A stretch of 64,000 bases of DNA, taken from positions 266,001 to 330,000 of the forward strand of contig JAAOOA010000330.1 in assembly GCA_012861695.1 (NCBI GenBank), given 5' to 3'. This document shows, piece by piece, positions 49,320 to 59,512 of this stretch (positions within the stretch are counted from its first letter, which is position 1; every line of letters begins with the position of its first letter). The notes under the pieces are model-generated. The model was not told the DNA's origin and ran no database searches. It saw only the letters and a list, made by a program, of their open reading frames with translations. The stretch is from Trematomus loennbergii. Its lineage: Eukaryota > Chordata > Actinopteri > Perciformes > Nototheniidae. The translations under genes were made by a program, and so were the position numbers.

Positions 49320-50168
49320 GAGGGGACACATGTTGATGTAGAAGAGACATGAAGAAGAGGGGACACATGTTGATGTAGAAGAGACATGAAGAAGAGGGGA
49401 CACATGTTGATGTAGAAGAGACATGAAGAAGAGGGGACACATGTTGATGTAGAAGAGACATGAAGAAGAGGGGACACATGTTGATGTAGAAGAGACATGG
49501 AGAAGAGGGGACACATGTTGATGTAGAAGAGACATGAAGAAGAGGGGACACATGTTGATGTAGAAGAGACATGAAGAAAGGGGACACATGTTGATGTAGA
49601 AGAGACATGAAGAAGAGGGGACACATGTTGATGTAGAAGAGACATGAAGAAGAGGGGACACATGTTGATGTAGAAGAGACATGAAGAAGAGGGGACACAT
49701 GTTGATGTAGAAGAGACATGAAGAAGAGGGGACACATGTTGATGTAGAAGAGACATGAAGAAGAGGGGACACATGTTGATGTAGAAGAGACATGAAGAAG
49801 AGGGGACACATGTTGATGTAGAAGAGACATGAAGAAGAGGGGACACATGTTGATGTAGAAGAGACATGAAGAGAGGGGACACATGTTGATGTAGAAGAGA
49901 CATGAAGAAGAGGGGACACATGGTGATGTAGAAGAGACATGAAGAAGAGGGACACATGTTGATGAAGAAGAGACATGAAGAAGAGGGGACACATGTTGAT
50001 GTAGAAGAGACATGAAGAAGAGGGGACACATGTTGATGTAGAAGAGACATGAAGAAGAGGGGACACATGTTGATGTAGAAGAGACATGAAGAAGAGGGGA
50101 CACATGTTGATGTAGAAGAGACATGAAGAAGAGGGGACACATGTTGATGTAGAAGAGACGTGAAGAAG
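49320..50168. repeat. 37-bp minisatellite array 2, about 23 units
   Basis: Same unit as array 1, with a few variants (AGAAAGGGG, GAGAGGGG, GAAGAGGGAC, TGGTGATG, GATGAAGAAG). The peptide-like minus-strand frames of about 300 codons are repeat artefacts. Confidence 0.97.
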
Positions 50169-50639
50169 TGGATTTTGCATAATAGGTGACCTTTAAGTCC
50201 CCTTAAGTCTCCTATTTGACGCACCATCAATGCATAGCCTCACATACTCCATCAAAAATATTTCTCTGCATTTGTCACCAGAGCTGAAGGAAGGAAGATT
50301 AATGGAGAATAGGTCAGGGGGTAAATACTGAGGAGAAAAGACTCTCAAAGAAGCACTAAATGATGGACAGTGGAGAAGCAGGGAGGAGGAGCATGGAGCG
50401 TGAACTGAATGCACAAGAGAGGAACAATGGCAGAAGGGTCAGGCGAGATGAAAAACATGACACAAGTGAGGGATTTGAGAAATCTCAAGGGAAGCAGCTG
50501 GAAATTGAAGACGATAAAAGTCGAGAAGGGAGGAAACATGGAGGCAAGGGTTGAAGAGCAAGAGGTTTGGTATCCATGTCCTACTGTAAAGGAGTTTCTG
50601 CTTTGGAAATTGTAGTAAAAAACACACAAACATTGGGAG

Positions 50640-50937
50640 GAAACACACCGAAAACCACCAGACTCAGGGACAGTTTCATCCCAAAGGCCATAAGAGTGTT
50701 AATCACCTCAACTTTTGAAAGAACATTCATCTGTTTGCAACTTACAAATAATGTAATAATACATCATATTCCAATTACTTATATAGACTATTATTGCACT
50801 ATTTCTATTCTATTTTATTTGTATTTACTTGCACTGTTTTATTTTATTGTGTTGCACTGTTGGAGGAGCCTAAGATTTTCTTTGACATAGCCACACTGTA
50901 GCTATGTATAAATGACAATAAAAGCCTTGAATCTTGA
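50640..50937 (+). mobile_element. 3' end of a non-LTR retrotransposon (copy 1)
   Basis: The text CTCAGGGACAGTTTCATCCC reads RDSFIPKAIRVL, the usual last residues of a LINE ORF2. A 3' UTR with TTGCACTGTTGGAGGAGCC and AATGACAATAAAAGCCTTGA follows. It is heavily 5'-truncated. An almost identical copy lies at 52848-53148. Confidence 0.6.
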
Positions 50938-51177
50938 AGAAAAACCTGTGTGTTGGCAGGAAACAGAACTAAAAGGATTAGGAACAGAAACAAATAGGAA
51001 AAGCAAGAGAGAAAGCAAACAGAAAGACACAGCGTATAATGGTAGTGCTGTTACGTTCGCGAACGATCCGATCTTTTGAACGGCTCTTTGGTACGAACGA
51101 AGGGAACCGAGTCGTACTTGGTGAGAGCCGTTCTTTTTATCGTTGGTTCACTGCCTATACCCCAGGCTCACCAAGCT

Positions 51178-51305
51178 CATGGCGGAAAGGCTTTGCATTG
51201 TGGCAACGTCAGTTCCGTCAGAGAGAATATTCTCCAAATCATCTCAGAGAGGAGAAATCGCATTGAGGGAACTTTCTTTCCTGAATGCAAATTTGCCAGA
51301 TAGTA
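51178..51305 (+). pseudogene. hAT dimerisation-domain remnant (copy 1)
   Basis: Frame one gives MAERLCIVATSVPSERIFSK; the neighbouring frame gives IISERRNRI; frame one again gives LSFLNANLPD. Together these are the hAT C-terminal pattern A.SVPSER.FS...I....RN.L......FL..NL. Two small shifts break it. The same remnant, with the same breaks, lies at 53387-53514. Confidence 0.75.
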
Positions 51306-51370
51306 ATCCCGCCCCCTTGAAAGAAAAAACGGCCCTTTTGATCGGATCGCGGAACGCAACGGTGCCATAA

Positions 51371-51956
51371 CGGAGCGTCCACACAGCACCGTTAAAAAAA
51401 TCGTGGAACGCTTCTGCCCATTCACTTTGAATGGGGTGACGTCACTTTGCCTCACTTTTCGCCGAACTGCATTGTGGGAAGCAGAGCGGAGATTTCCAGG
51501 ATTTTCAGGATTCAAAAGTTGAGCAATGTTCAAATTTTGAAGCTGAGGTGGAAGCGTCAGCCAATCAAATCCCGTTTATGCAAATCTGACAGTTCAAGCG
51601 CTAGCCAATCAAACCGCGTGTATGCTGGGAGAGACATACCGCAGGTCATTTCTCATATTCCAAAACATGGAGGAGAAATGAGCGGTAGGGAATCACCCGG
51701 TGCTTTATGACCAGTCCCTATTTACCTACCGGGATACAAACCGGAGGAGCCAGGCATGGAGGGAGGTGGCAGAGACAGTGGTAGGTCTTCGCCTGTTTGG
51801 GGAGTTTATATCCAGTTTACTTCGGGCTTTTTTGCTTCGTATGTCGGGGCGGGAGATTCATGTGATTGGTTGTTGGTGCCTTGCTCGCAAAAAATCCTCA
51901 AGCTTCAGATACGCCCACCTCCAAGATTTTTTTAACGCTGCTGTGTGGACGCTCCG
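51371..51956 (+). mobile_element. PIF/Harbinger MITE with MADF exon, copy H5
   Basis: CGGAGCGTCCACACAGCACC and its partner ending GTGTGGACGCTCCG are inverted repeats of about 36 bp. TAA is duplicated at 51368-51370 and 51957-51959. It is nested in a hAT relic at the same base as H6, so the two are duplicates of one insertion. Confidence 0.95.
51667..51780 (+). pseudogene. MADF-domain first exon, stop at codon 5 (H5)
   Basis: 114 nt from ATG 51667 to the donor GTAGGT at 51781. It reads MEEK, TGA, then through NHPVLYDQSLFTYRDTNRRS to ETV. The stop (AAATGA) is at the same place as in H2, where H6 has AAATTA. Confidence 0.7.
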
Positions 51957-51962
51957 TAAGAC

Positions 51963-52336
51963 GTAGTAATTAGAAATGATCCTACGGGCCAAAATTAAAT
52001 CCACCACGGCCTGATTTGGCCCCCGGGCCTTGAGTTTGACACATGTGGTATAGACGGTTCGTTCACACAAGACCGCGGAAACGGACCCCTCAAACGATAA
52101 CGGGTCCCAAGGTGGGTAGATCTGCGGAAGGAACGCTCTGGAGGGTTAAACGGCTCCGTGTGTACGCCCTATACGCCATAGCCCCGCCTCTCCCCACCTC
52201 TCCTGCTCCACCCCCGTGTCACCCACGTCATTGCTGATGTGTTTCGCAAACAGCCAGAGCCCTGCCTCTCCCACCTCTGCTGCTAAATCCACCGCGGAGA
52301 ATAAACAGAAGGGCAACCATGGCAACCATGCTCGGG
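51963..52336. repeat. Duplicate of 47067-47440 (start of tandem duplication copy 2)
   Basis: It begins GTAGTAATTAGAAATGATCC and continues through the right end of the CAGGGGTGTC hAT, the GTATAGAC target copy and the Harbinger-like interior to CAACCATGCTCGGG. Offset to the original is 4896 bp. Confidence 0.93.
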
Positions 52337-53251
52337 GACATGTACATGTTGATGTAGAAGAGACATGAAGAAGTGGATTTTGCATAATAGGTGACCTTTA
52401 AGTCCCCTTAAGTCTCCTATTTGACGCACCATCAATGCATAGCCTCACATACTCCATCAAAATATTTCTCTGCATTTGTCACCAGAGCTGAAGGAAGGAA
52501 GATTAATGGAGAATAGGTCAGGGGGTAAATAATGAGGAGAAAAGACTCTCAAAGAAGCACTACATGATGGACAGTGGAGAAGCAGGGAGGAGGAGCATGG
52601 AGCGTGAACTGAATGCACAAGAGAGGAACAATGGCAGAAGGGCCAGGCGAGATGAAAAACACGACACAAGTGGAAGGATTTGAGTGGAAATCTCAAGGGA
52701 AGCAGCTCGGGAAATTGAAGACGATAAAAGTCGAGAAGGGAGGAAACATGGAGGCAAGGGTTGAAGAGCAAGAGGTTTGGTATCCATGTCCTACTGTAAA
52801 GGAGTTTCTGCTTTGGAAATTGTAGTAAAAAAACACAAACATTGGGAGGAAACACACCTAAAAACCAGACTCAGGGACAGTTTCATCCCAAAGGCCATAA
52901 GAGTGTTAATCACCTCAACTTTTGAAAGAACATTCATCTGTTTGCAACTTACAAATAATGTATCGAATACATCATATTCCAATTACTTATATAGACTATT
53001 ATTGCACTATTTCTATTCTATTTTATTTGTATTTACTTGCACTATTTTATTTTATTGTGTTGCACTGTTGGAGGAGCCTAAGATTTTCATTGACATAGCC
53101 ACACTGTAGCTATGTATAAATGACAATAAAAGCCTTGAATCTTGAAGAAGAAACCTGTGTGTTGGCAGGAAACAGAACTAAAAGGATTAGGAACAGAAAC
53201 AAAAAGGAAAAGCAAGAGAGAAAGCAAACAGAAAGACACAGCGTATAATGG
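52337..53251. repeat. Tandem duplication copy 2, after an internal deletion of about 2.7 kb
   Basis: At 52336 the text jumps from the equivalent of about 47441 to that of about 50137, the end of the 37-bp array, of which about one unit is left. It then follows 50138-51042 at an offset of 2204-2209 bp, including the LINE 3' end (52848-53148). Confidence 0.92.
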
Positions 53252-53386
53252 TAGTGCTGTTACGTTCGCGAACGATCCGATCTTTTGAACGGCTCTTTGG
53301 TACGAACGAAGGGAACCGAGTCGTACTTGGTGAGAGCTGTTCTTTTTATCGTTGGTTCACTGCCTATACCCCAGGCTCACCAAGCT

Positions 53387-53514
53387 CATGGCGGAAAGGC
53401 TTTGCATTGTGGCAACGTCAGTTCCGTCAGAGAGAATATTCTCCAAATCATCTCAGAGAGGAGAAATCGCATTGAGGGAACTTTCTTTCCTGAATGCAAA
53501 TTTGCCAGATAGTA
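53387..53514 (+). pseudogene. hAT dimerisation-domain remnant (copy 2)
   Basis: Same residues and same frame breaks as 51178-51305 (MAERLCIVATSVPSERIFSK, then IISERRNRI, then LSFLNANLPD). The element was already dead before the duplication. Confidence 0.75.
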
Positions 53515-53579
53515 ATCCCGCCCCCTTGAAAGAAAAAACGGCCCTTTTGATCGGATCGCGGAAAGCAACGGTGCCATAA

Positions 53580-54166
53580 CGGAGCGTCCACACAGCAGCG
53601 TTAAAAAATCGTGGAACGCTTCTGCCCATTCACTTTGAATGGGGTGACGTCACTTTGCCTCACTTTTCGCCGAACTGCATTGTGGGAAGCAGAGCGGAGA
53701 TTTCCAGGATTTTCAGGATTCAAAAGTTGAGCAATGTTCAACTTTTGAAGCTGAGGTGGAAGCGTCAGCCAATCAAATCCCGTTTATGCAAATCTGACAG
53801 TTCAAGCGCTAGCCAATCAAACGGCGTGTATGCTGGGAGAGACATACCGCAGGTCATTTCCTCATATTCCAAAACATGGAGGAGAAATTAGCGGTAGGGA
53901 ATCACCCGGTGCTTTATGACCAGTCCCTATTTACCTACCGGGATACAAACCGGAGGAGCCAGGCATGGAGGGAGGTGGCAGAGACAGAGGTAGGTTTTCG
54001 CCTGTTTGGGGAGTTTATATCCAGTTTACTTCAAACTTTTTTGCTTCGTATGTCGGGGGCGGGAGATTCATGTGATTGGTTGTTGGTGCTTTGCTTGCAA
54101 AAAATCCCCAAGCTTCAGATACGCCCACCTCCAAGATTTGTTTAACGCTGCTGTGTGGACGCTCCG
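53580..54166 (+). mobile_element. PIF/Harbinger MITE with intact MADF exon, copy H6
   Basis: Ends CGGAGCGTCCACACAGCAGC and GCTGCTGTGTGGACGCTCCG are exact inverted repeats. TAA is duplicated at 53577-53579 and 54167-54169. It is the best preserved of the six copies. Confidence 0.95.
53876..53989 (+). CDS. MADF-domain first exon, intact (H6)
   Basis: ATG 53876 opens 38 codons, MEEKLAVGNHPVLYDQSLFT then YRDTNRRSQAWREVAETE, ending in phase 0 at the splice donor GTAGGT (53990). This is helix 1-2 of a MADF domain, the SANT/Myb-like DNA-binding module of Adf-1 and of the accessory protein of PIF/Harbinger transposons, which binds transposon ends and helps import the transposase. Helix 3 would come from a second exon that this 587-bp element does not contain. 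Without splicing, the frame continues to 54145. A usable product would need a splice acceptor outside the element; none is visible. It is best seen as a fossil exon, but the only copy of four with no lesion. Confidence 0.6.
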
Positions 54167-54216
54167 TAAGACCCGGCTCCCTTCAAAGAGCCGTAATTCC
54201 CATCACTAGAATATGG

Positions 54217-55127
54217 TAGGAGCTGCGGAAAGGATCAAAAGAAAACTTGAGGAATCCCATCGAAATAAACAAAATCAGTACTTTCTGTTTTAGCATTATC
54301 ATACTCTCTGACTCGCTGTTTATCACTCATGCCTGCACAGTGTGTTCATCAGAGGGATGACAGAGCAGGGGGGGGAAGTTCGCCTTGTAGCGGGTGATGA
54401 ACTCTCCAGTTAGCGAATCAATGGAGAAAAAAAGGTCGACCTTTGACCCTGACGTGTCGCAGCGGAGATGGCAGCAGCCTCTCAGAGCGTGAAGTCATCA
54501 TCTCTCCCTTCCTCCTCACCCACTCTCCTTTCAGTGTGTTTTTTCTGCAGATGACTGCCTTTCTCCGCCTCACTCTTCATGTGTTTATATATCTTTCTCT
54601 TGCCACCATACGGACCCCCGCTGTGGGTTTTCCTCCCCTCGTGTAATGTGGTGTCAGGCGATGAGGAGCTGAGGATTTTTTATTCTTCCTGGCTTTAGAC
54701 CCCGCAGGGTTTTCATGGTTTTGTCTTTTTATGGTCAATATACATTAAGCTTGATGTTTGATGCTTTAGAGTGAATATAAGCGACGAATGAAGGGTACGA
54801 GGTTGACTTTGAGGTATGAATAGTGTAGATCCTTACTGAAACAAATCAAATGTACATTATTTAAGAGGCAATATTATGCTTTTGGGGGTTTTCCTTTTCC
54901 TCTAGTGTGTTTTATAGATTTTAGTGCATCTACATTAAATAATCTGCAAAGGCTCATCATTCATTCCCTTATCTCTCTTTGTATTCATTTGATATTCCCT
55001 CTAACACTAACCCTCCTCAATAATCCCATTCTCCATTGTTTCAATCACTTGTACAAGATAAATAGGTCTTTCTGATCTAATCTGCACGTGCCAGCAAGAC
55101 CTGCATACATGCATGAGTGAACATAAA

Positions 55128-55169
<42 letters not shown>

Positions 55170-55393
55170 GGTTTCCCCGAGGGATTTTTAGTCATGCAAA
55201 TCTCCACTGTCTGTTTAGCCCTGCAATCACGCAATGCTCTGCTATAACAGAGAAATGCACAGATGGGTGAGAGTCTGTCTGACCTGGGTGTGTTTTCATG
55301 AATGCATTATTGACGAGAGGTAGAGTAGGAATTCATAGGGCTTATTCGAATGAATCAGGTAAAAAAAACTAACTAGGGCGGGATTTCTTGAGT
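54217..55393. other. Unassigned, with a TTAA repeat fragment and a CA tract
   Basis: 54861-54960 (TTAAGAGGCAATATTATGCT, later TTTTCCTTTTCCTCTAGTGT) is the left end of the same MITE group as 61308. (CA)n lies at 55131-55167. The rest is not recognised. Confidence 0.5.
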
Positions 55394-55395
55394 TG

Positions 55396-55862
55396 TCCAT
55401 CCATCCATCCATCTTCTCCCGCTTATCCGTGGTCGGGTCGCGGAGGTATCAGTTCCAGCAGAGAGCCCCAAACGTTCCTTTCCCTGGCCACATCAACCAG
55501 CTCTGACTGGGGGATCCCAAGGCGCTCCCAGGCCAGCGAAGAGATATAATCCCTCCACCTGGTCCTAGGTCTACCCCTCGGTCTCCTCCCAGCTGGACGT
55601 GCCTGGAACACCTCCCTAGGAAGGCGCCCAGGTGGCATCCTTGCTAGGTGCCCGAACCACCTCACCTTATCCCTAAGGGAGACGCCCGCCACCCTGCGGA
55701 GAAAACCCATCTCGGCCGCTTGTATCCGCGATCTCGTTCTTTCGGTCATGACCCATCCTTCATGACCGTAGGTGAGGGGTAGGAACGAAAATGGCCCGGT
55801 AGACAGAGAGCTTTGCCTTCTGGCTCAGCTCTCTTTTCGTCACAACGGTGCGGTGACGGTGA
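55396..55862 (-). mobile_element. Rex3/RTE-like LINE, 5'-truncated 3' end
   Basis: On the minus strand the frame reads RIQAAEMGFLRRVAGVSLRD, KVRWFGHLARMPPGRLPREV, then RPRGRPRTRWRDYISSLAWE and ends with PPRPDHG. This is the C-terminal region of an abundant fish LINE. The 3' tail is (GATG)n (TCCATCCATCCATC on the + strand), the feature of Rex3. From memory, full-length copies have about 20 more residues between RDKVR and WFGHL, so this copy seems to carry an in-frame deletion. Reverse transcriptase is absent. Confidence 0.8.
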
Positions 55863-55865
55863 GTT

Positions 55866-57872
55866 GTATCATCCTTAAAGTAATATTTTAACAACTTAAG
55901 AAAACCACTTATTCCCGTTCTTCCTGAGTGATAAGGAAGATGTCTGCCATTATCACGTCTATGTCACTGTAGTTTATTTGAAATATTAAATGTACTTCTA
56001 AACAACAAAACACCTTTTAGTGACCCCCGATAGCCATATTGAATGTCCTAGGGCGGCTATAAACTATAGGTTAAAGACAACTCTTTTTGTATGTGTAGTC
56101 ATTATTATTATTATCTGCCAAAAAGATTTACGATCTGCTGAAATGGCATCATGCGTTTGATTAAAGCTCACTGACATTCAGGGTCGATTTTTATTTTAGT
56201 TTTAAAGTACATGTGTGCTTAAAGTAGAGTCGTCCGTTCCTCCAGTGGTTCCATCGATACGTCAGCTGGGTGTAAGAGTCTTTATTGATTTCACACCCAG
56301 GGAGTTACTTAACCATTACACAGACAAGTGACTGATTAACCTCCTCACTGCCTCCGGGCTACACTTAAAGGGCTTGGTTGAAACAAAAAAATCTGTGAAA
56401 TGTCAACTAACCAGATACTGGACACAAAGCAGAGAGATGAAGTCAATAAAGGTTGGTAACATTTTCTCAATTTCTCAATTTCTTGGTAACTTTTTGCTCC
56501 AGAAAATCGTCTAAAATGATGATGACGTCTTAAACGGTCTTGTTTTGGCTACAAATAAAATATATTCAGTTAAGTGTCAAAGAGGAGTGAAGAAACCAGA
56601 AAATATTCACATTTAAGTAGCTGGAAATAAAAAAAGATGGATTATTTTCTTCTAGAAGACGACCCCTTTCAAAGTAGTTGGTGATTATTTATCAGTTTAC
56701 GATGACAGCATGTTATGATGTACTGTATGCCATTATAACTACTTTAACTATACAAAGACTTGCCATTAATGTGCTGTTTCCATTGAAAGACTTGTATATC
56801 GCAGTGAAAAACAGTGATTTAATATGACGGGTTGAGAGGTTAATGGTGTGACGATCACCTGACACTGGGGAAACACAACATGTGTGAGACAGACGGACAC
56901 ACACACAGACAGTAAGTAGCAGTCAGTGTGTGTCCAGGCTCATTAGCTGCTACTCTTCTACTGAGGCAAGAATGGAATCCAATACTTAATCTCTAATAGC
57001 TACACACACATTAAGACACACACCAACACAATGAACATTATTTATTATATTTTGACATCTGCCCATTCAGCGTATTGATGCTTCTGCTGTTGCTCGCCTC
57101 TTTCTCCTTCTTTGTGATTTCTCCTGTTTGTTGCTTGCAGCTCTATTATTATTAGCTGTGCACTGTGTGGTTTCATGTACTCTGAATATCCCTCCTGAGG
57201 AACCGGAGCCAACGTGCTGGGCTCCTTTAGCTAAGCAAGTGATTTATTACAATAAGCTGGAGCAAAAATAAGCCTGAAAAAGTTTCCAGAATTGGATTAA
57301 ACTCAAGAAATAGCACTGTTTTCCTCAAATTCAATCAAATATTTTACAATGATCAGAGCAGAAAAGTAATGTTCTAACCTATTACCTGCATCCCCAGCTA
57401 CTTATACATGTACAAATCACCAATGATTACTAATTAAATGTCCATTTAATCAAGCTTGTGATGATGTTCCAGCTTAATAACCCCAAATGTACACGTGTTT
57501 CCAAGCACATGATGGTCAGCACGGGGGATAAAAAGGAAAGCCAATCTACTTCAGTGAAAAAAAAAAGTAAATTAAATTGAAATTGAATGCACTTCTAATG
57601 AATTATGAATGGCCGGTGAACATTCAATTTGGCCATTAAAATGTTAATGAAACAAGAAGCAAACATGCATGAGACGCCAGTGGAGCATACAGATGTTATT
57701 GATTGACTTTTATGGCACACTTACTGAAGTGTGTGTGTGTTAGTGTGTGTGTTTATACATACATGCATGTTCATACTGTTTTTACATGACTGAAATAGAT
57801 CATGTCTTGGCTTTGTGAAGAGACTGATGGGGGTCGCCAACTAGCTGGCTTTGGCATGCGTCTCTCATAAGG
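55866..57872. other. Unassigned, probably unique sequence
   Basis: No gene or repeat end recognised. 57240-57660 is AT-rich with several TTAATGA/TAATTA-like motifs and could be a conserved non-coding element, but only alignment with other fish could show this. Confidence 0.4.
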
Positions 57873-57880
57873 CTGTATAT

Positions 57881-58316
57881 CAGGGTGTCAAACTCAATTT
57901 CATCACGGGCCACATCAGCATTATGGTTGCACTCAAAGGGCCGGTTGTAACTTTAAGACTATATAAAAAGACATATATAAATATTGAATATATATAAACT
58001 AATGTATTATATTACATTATTGCCTCTGCATTGGATTATTATCAGATAGGGTAATAACTTCATAATTAACTACGTCTGAAAGCAGAAATCTATTTATGAG
58101 AAAAAGGCTAATTCTAAGAAAAAAGGCATATTTGGACAAAAAAAAGTCACATTTGAGATGCATTGTGGGATATGTAGTTTATGGACAACGTGCTTCTGTA
58201 AATCGGCATGTAACCGTATAATAAACATATTATATTCTTTGCAAGCTCTTGTGGAGCCACAGAAAATGAAGTCGTGGGCCGGATTTGGCCCCCGGGCCTT
58301 GAGTTTGACACCCCTG
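57881..58316. mobile_element. hAT MITE, CAGGGGTGTCAAACTC family, copy 2
   Basis: CAGGGTGTCAAACTCAA at the left (one G lost) and TTGAGTTTGACACCCCTG at the right are inverted repeats. CTGTATAT is duplicated exactly at 57873-57880 and 58317-58324. It shares its right-end text with 46559-47151. Confidence 0.95.
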
Positions 58317-58324
58317 CTGTATAT

Positions 58325-59002
58325 AGTTGGGAATTGGGATTATAATTTATATAAGTGGAAGACTAGAAATAGAATGAGTAGAAAGGAAAATCCCATTCAA
58401 ATCAACCTGGCTAGATGGTTTGATTGTGCCAAGATATCTACAAATGAAAATAGCTCAATATGGCTTTATATTGATGTGTTCAACAGTGCTATATTTATTC
58501 ATCCTAAGCCTTTTGCTACAGGCAATTTACTGTGGTTGGTCTGTTACTTGTTTGGTCTTGCGTGCTATGAACCAAGTTATTCATCTTCATCAGCCAAATT
58601 AATCCAATTAGTCATGTGGAACAGAGATTATAAAGTACAAGCTCCTCTAGTGTGGTAACTGTCTTGTAATACTATTAATTATTATCACAGGCATTTGTTG
58701 TGAAAGTAAGATATATACAAACTCAAGTTTTTTCCTAGTACTGTTTCTATTGTTACCTTCTTTGCTGTCAATAGAGCATCATGTTGAGATGAAACTCCTG
58801 AGCTGCCATGGCGATCAAAGGCAAATTGTTCCGTGTGTGTGTGTGTCAGAGACATGTTTGATATTCTTCACGGCAAACCGGATCAATTAGTGATTCTTGA
58901 ACATGCACACGACAGCCCAAGAACTCTCGACCGCAGGTGCAACAAAGAGAACTCAAGTGTTTGATCTTTCACCGCAAACACACGGAGGATTTCTTCAGGC
59001 TA
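58325..59002. other. Unassigned
   Basis: A 166-codon frame starts inside the hAT and runs to 58658. It has no domain I recognise and half of it is transposon, so no gene is called. Confidence 0.4.

Positions 59003-59042
<40 letters not shown>
59003..59042. repeat. (CA)n microsatellite
   Basis: About 20 CA repeats. Confidence 0.95.
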
Positions 59043-59045
<3 letters not shown>

Positions 59046-59426
59046 AGCTCGACAAATATATTAAGAACACTTCACAACCTCCTCCCACTCACACACAAAC
59101 ACACACCCACGTGCAGCTCTTAGCAGGCAGGGTGTTAAATCGGGTTGTCGTTCAGGCCCGTGAGGCATGATGGGATCTCGCACCCTTTCAGTGTGTCTCT
59201 TCGCTTTTGCACCGCATAGTGACACCAGTTTGGTTAAATAGGCTTCTTCAGATGCTGGAGGACGTGTCAAAGGAGATCGCAGAAACTTCCATACCTGCGT
59301 ACTCTCATCAGAGGAGTTTGAAACACCAAAATCTGAGAGGCAGCGTAGAAATACTTGACAGGTTTCTTGAACGGTTCCTGGAGCTCAAAAAGACATCTTT
59401 CAAGTTGCACACATATTTGAGAGGTG

Positions 59427-59428
<2 letters not shown>
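59043..59428. other. Unassigned
   Basis: A + frame from 59207 (LQMLEDVSKEIAETSIPAYS...) is helix-like but runs into a TG tract. I cannot assign it. Confidence 0.35.
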
Positions 59429-59490
<62 letters not shown>

Positions 59491-59512
59491 GTGTGTGTGT
59501 GTGTGGTGTGTG
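59429..59512. repeat. (TG)n microsatellite
   Basis: TG repeat with two slips near the right end. Confidence 0.95.

Larger units (their letters stand above)
48292..50192. mobile_element. TTAA-flanked MITE (family C) enlarged by tandem duplication and minisatellite growth
   Basis: The left end is TTAA-AGGTCCCCTAT at 48288. Right ends ATAGGTGACC-TTTAA occur at 49084-49096 and again at 50184-50196. The segment 48631-49214 is repeated in tandem as 49215-50315. The two copies differ in length almost only through the number of 37-bp units (9 against 23). Confidence 0.85.
51043..51962 (+). mobile_element. hAT element left part with transposase C-terminus and nested Harbinger H5 (truncated at duplication joint)
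   Basis: It begins TAGTGCTGTTACGTTCGCGA at 51043, matching the complete copy at 53252. The right end is missing because the tandem duplication joint falls at about 51962, a few bases after H5. Confidence 0.75.
53252..54208 (+). mobile_element. hAT element with transposase C-terminus and nested Harbinger H6
   Basis: It starts TAGTGCTGTTACG at 53252 and ends CCGTAATTCCCATCACTA at 54208. Flanks TATAATGG and GAATATGG agree at six of eight bases, suggesting a worn 8-bp duplication. Without H6 the element is about 370 bp. Confidence 0.72.

Noticed and set aside
48735..50168. CRISPR-like array of regular repeats
   Set aside because: Repeats are contiguous with no unique spacers, the host is a eukaryote and no cas genes exist.
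49198..50230. Three overlapping minus-strand frames of about 300 codons with a 37-residue repeat
   Set aside because: They are the same 37-bp minisatellite read in three frames.
58158..58658. 166-codon frame with a hydrophobic segment
   Set aside because: It begins inside a hAT MITE and no family is recognised.
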